From Tritrichomonas musculus (taxonomy: Eukaryota; Parabasalia; Tritrichomonadida; Tritrichomonadidae): a DNA stretch of 64,000 bases. Positions within the stretch are counted from its first letter, which is position 1. Each line of letters begins with the position of its first letter. The translations under genes were made by a program, and so were the position numbers. The notes below the pieces were generated by a model. The model did not search any database, was not told the origin of the DNA, and was given only the letters and a program-made list of their open reading frames with translations. The stretch is taken from the NCBI GenBank assembly GCA_039105265.1, contig JAPFFF010000008.1, positions 2,728,001 to 2,792,000 of the forward strand, given 5' to 3'. This document shows positions 63,592 through 64,000 of this stretch, piece after piece.

Positions 63592-63863
63592 ATGCCATTT
63601 TACACCCAAAATAAAAAAAAAAAATAAAAACCATAACGTTCTCCTCAATGGTTTTTATGGATTTTATTTGAATGCGTTTCGATCATTTCCGATCAAAAAG
63701 CATTCAAATAAAAACCAAAAAACGTTTTTTATGATTTTTTGGTTTTTATTTGTGAGGAAAACGATCATTTCCGATCAAAATGCATTGAAATAAAAACCAT
63801 AAAAACCATGGAGGAGAACGTTATGGTTTTTATTTTTTTTTTATTTTGGGAGTAAAATGGCAT
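63592..63863. mobile_element. 272-bp near-perfect palindromic (foldback) element
   Basis: The outer arms are about 82 bp (63592-63674 against 63775-63863), sharing atgccattttac, aaccataacgttctcctc and atggtttttatgg, with a few mismatches. The core holds a second inverted pair (aaataaaaaccaaaaaacg against ttttttggtttttattt) and a direct repeat of cgatcatttccgatcaaaa at about 63680 and 63763. The whole could fold into one long hairpin. It carries no gene and resembles a foldback MITE. Confidence 0.75.
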
Positions 63864-64000
63864 TCTATTTAAATAAACTTTTTGAATTTATATTTGGTAA
63901 GAAATAAAAAAACTATATAAATATTATTCTTTTTGCAAATGAAATGTAAGAATTAAAAAAGGAAATAAAAAAACTATAAAAGTACTGAAATATATCAAAA

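Noticed and set aside
1-64000. CRISPR array, rRNA genes, bacterial operons or riboswitches
   Set aside because: No regularly spaced identical repeats with unique spacers, no rRNA-like blocks, and the gene style is eukaryotic.

Overview
The window looks like nuclear DNA of a trichomonad (Parabasalia), most likely Tritrichomonas or a close relative. It is very AT-rich. Its genes are single unbroken reading frames with only tens to hundreds of bases between them. It carries several trichomonad families: an IBP39-type initiator-binding domain protein, DUF3447-type ankyrin proteins, a BspA-like leucine-rich repeat protein, a Sel1-repeat kinase and a very large coiled-coil protein. The genus is an inference.

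Layout: (1) 1-17.0 kb is a dense block of conserved genes: a QRICH2/DUF4795-like coiled-coil protein cut by the window edge, a bacterial-looking GNAT acetyltransferase, an LRR-PP2C phosphatase, an unassigned 690-residue protein, a bromodomain protein followed 68 bp later by a C4HC3 zinc-finger protein, coiled-coil proteins, a 693-residue helical protein, and an 859-residue fusion of a Pin1-type WW/parvulin isomerase to a CstF-77/Rna14 protein. (2) 17.0-25.7 kb is AT-rich and gene-poor, with a broken Sel1-family gene, a 727-bp inverted-repeat element, an unassigned decayed coding stretch, tandem repeats and a 52-T run. (3) 25.7-36.0 kb holds lineage-specific families: two convergent DUF3447 ankyrin genes, five isolated ankyrin modules, a BspA-like segment lacking its own ATG, and a 1111-residue kinase with 14 Sel1 repeats. 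(4) 36.0-43.1 kb is AT-rich, with a 74-T run, small ORFs and a degenerate MULE transposase. (5) 43.1-57.5 kb is a second conserved block: the 2322-residue coiled-coil protein, a CK1 kinase, an IQ-motif protein, an EptA/MCR/CptA-type phosphoethanolamine transferase and the initiator-binding protein. (6) 57.5-64 kb is AT-rich, with one small ORF and several inverted-repeat elements.

The most striking observation is the Pin1-CstF-77 fusion, which physically joins two activities known to meet at the RNA polymerase II tail during mRNA 3'-end formation. Next are the two DUF3447 loci, where the ankyrin reading frame is interrupted at a similar place and then resumes in the same frame, once leading into a BspA-like domain. 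Two genes (the GNAT and the phosphoethanolamine transferase) look bacterial in origin. All family assignments come from reading motifs, not from database searches.
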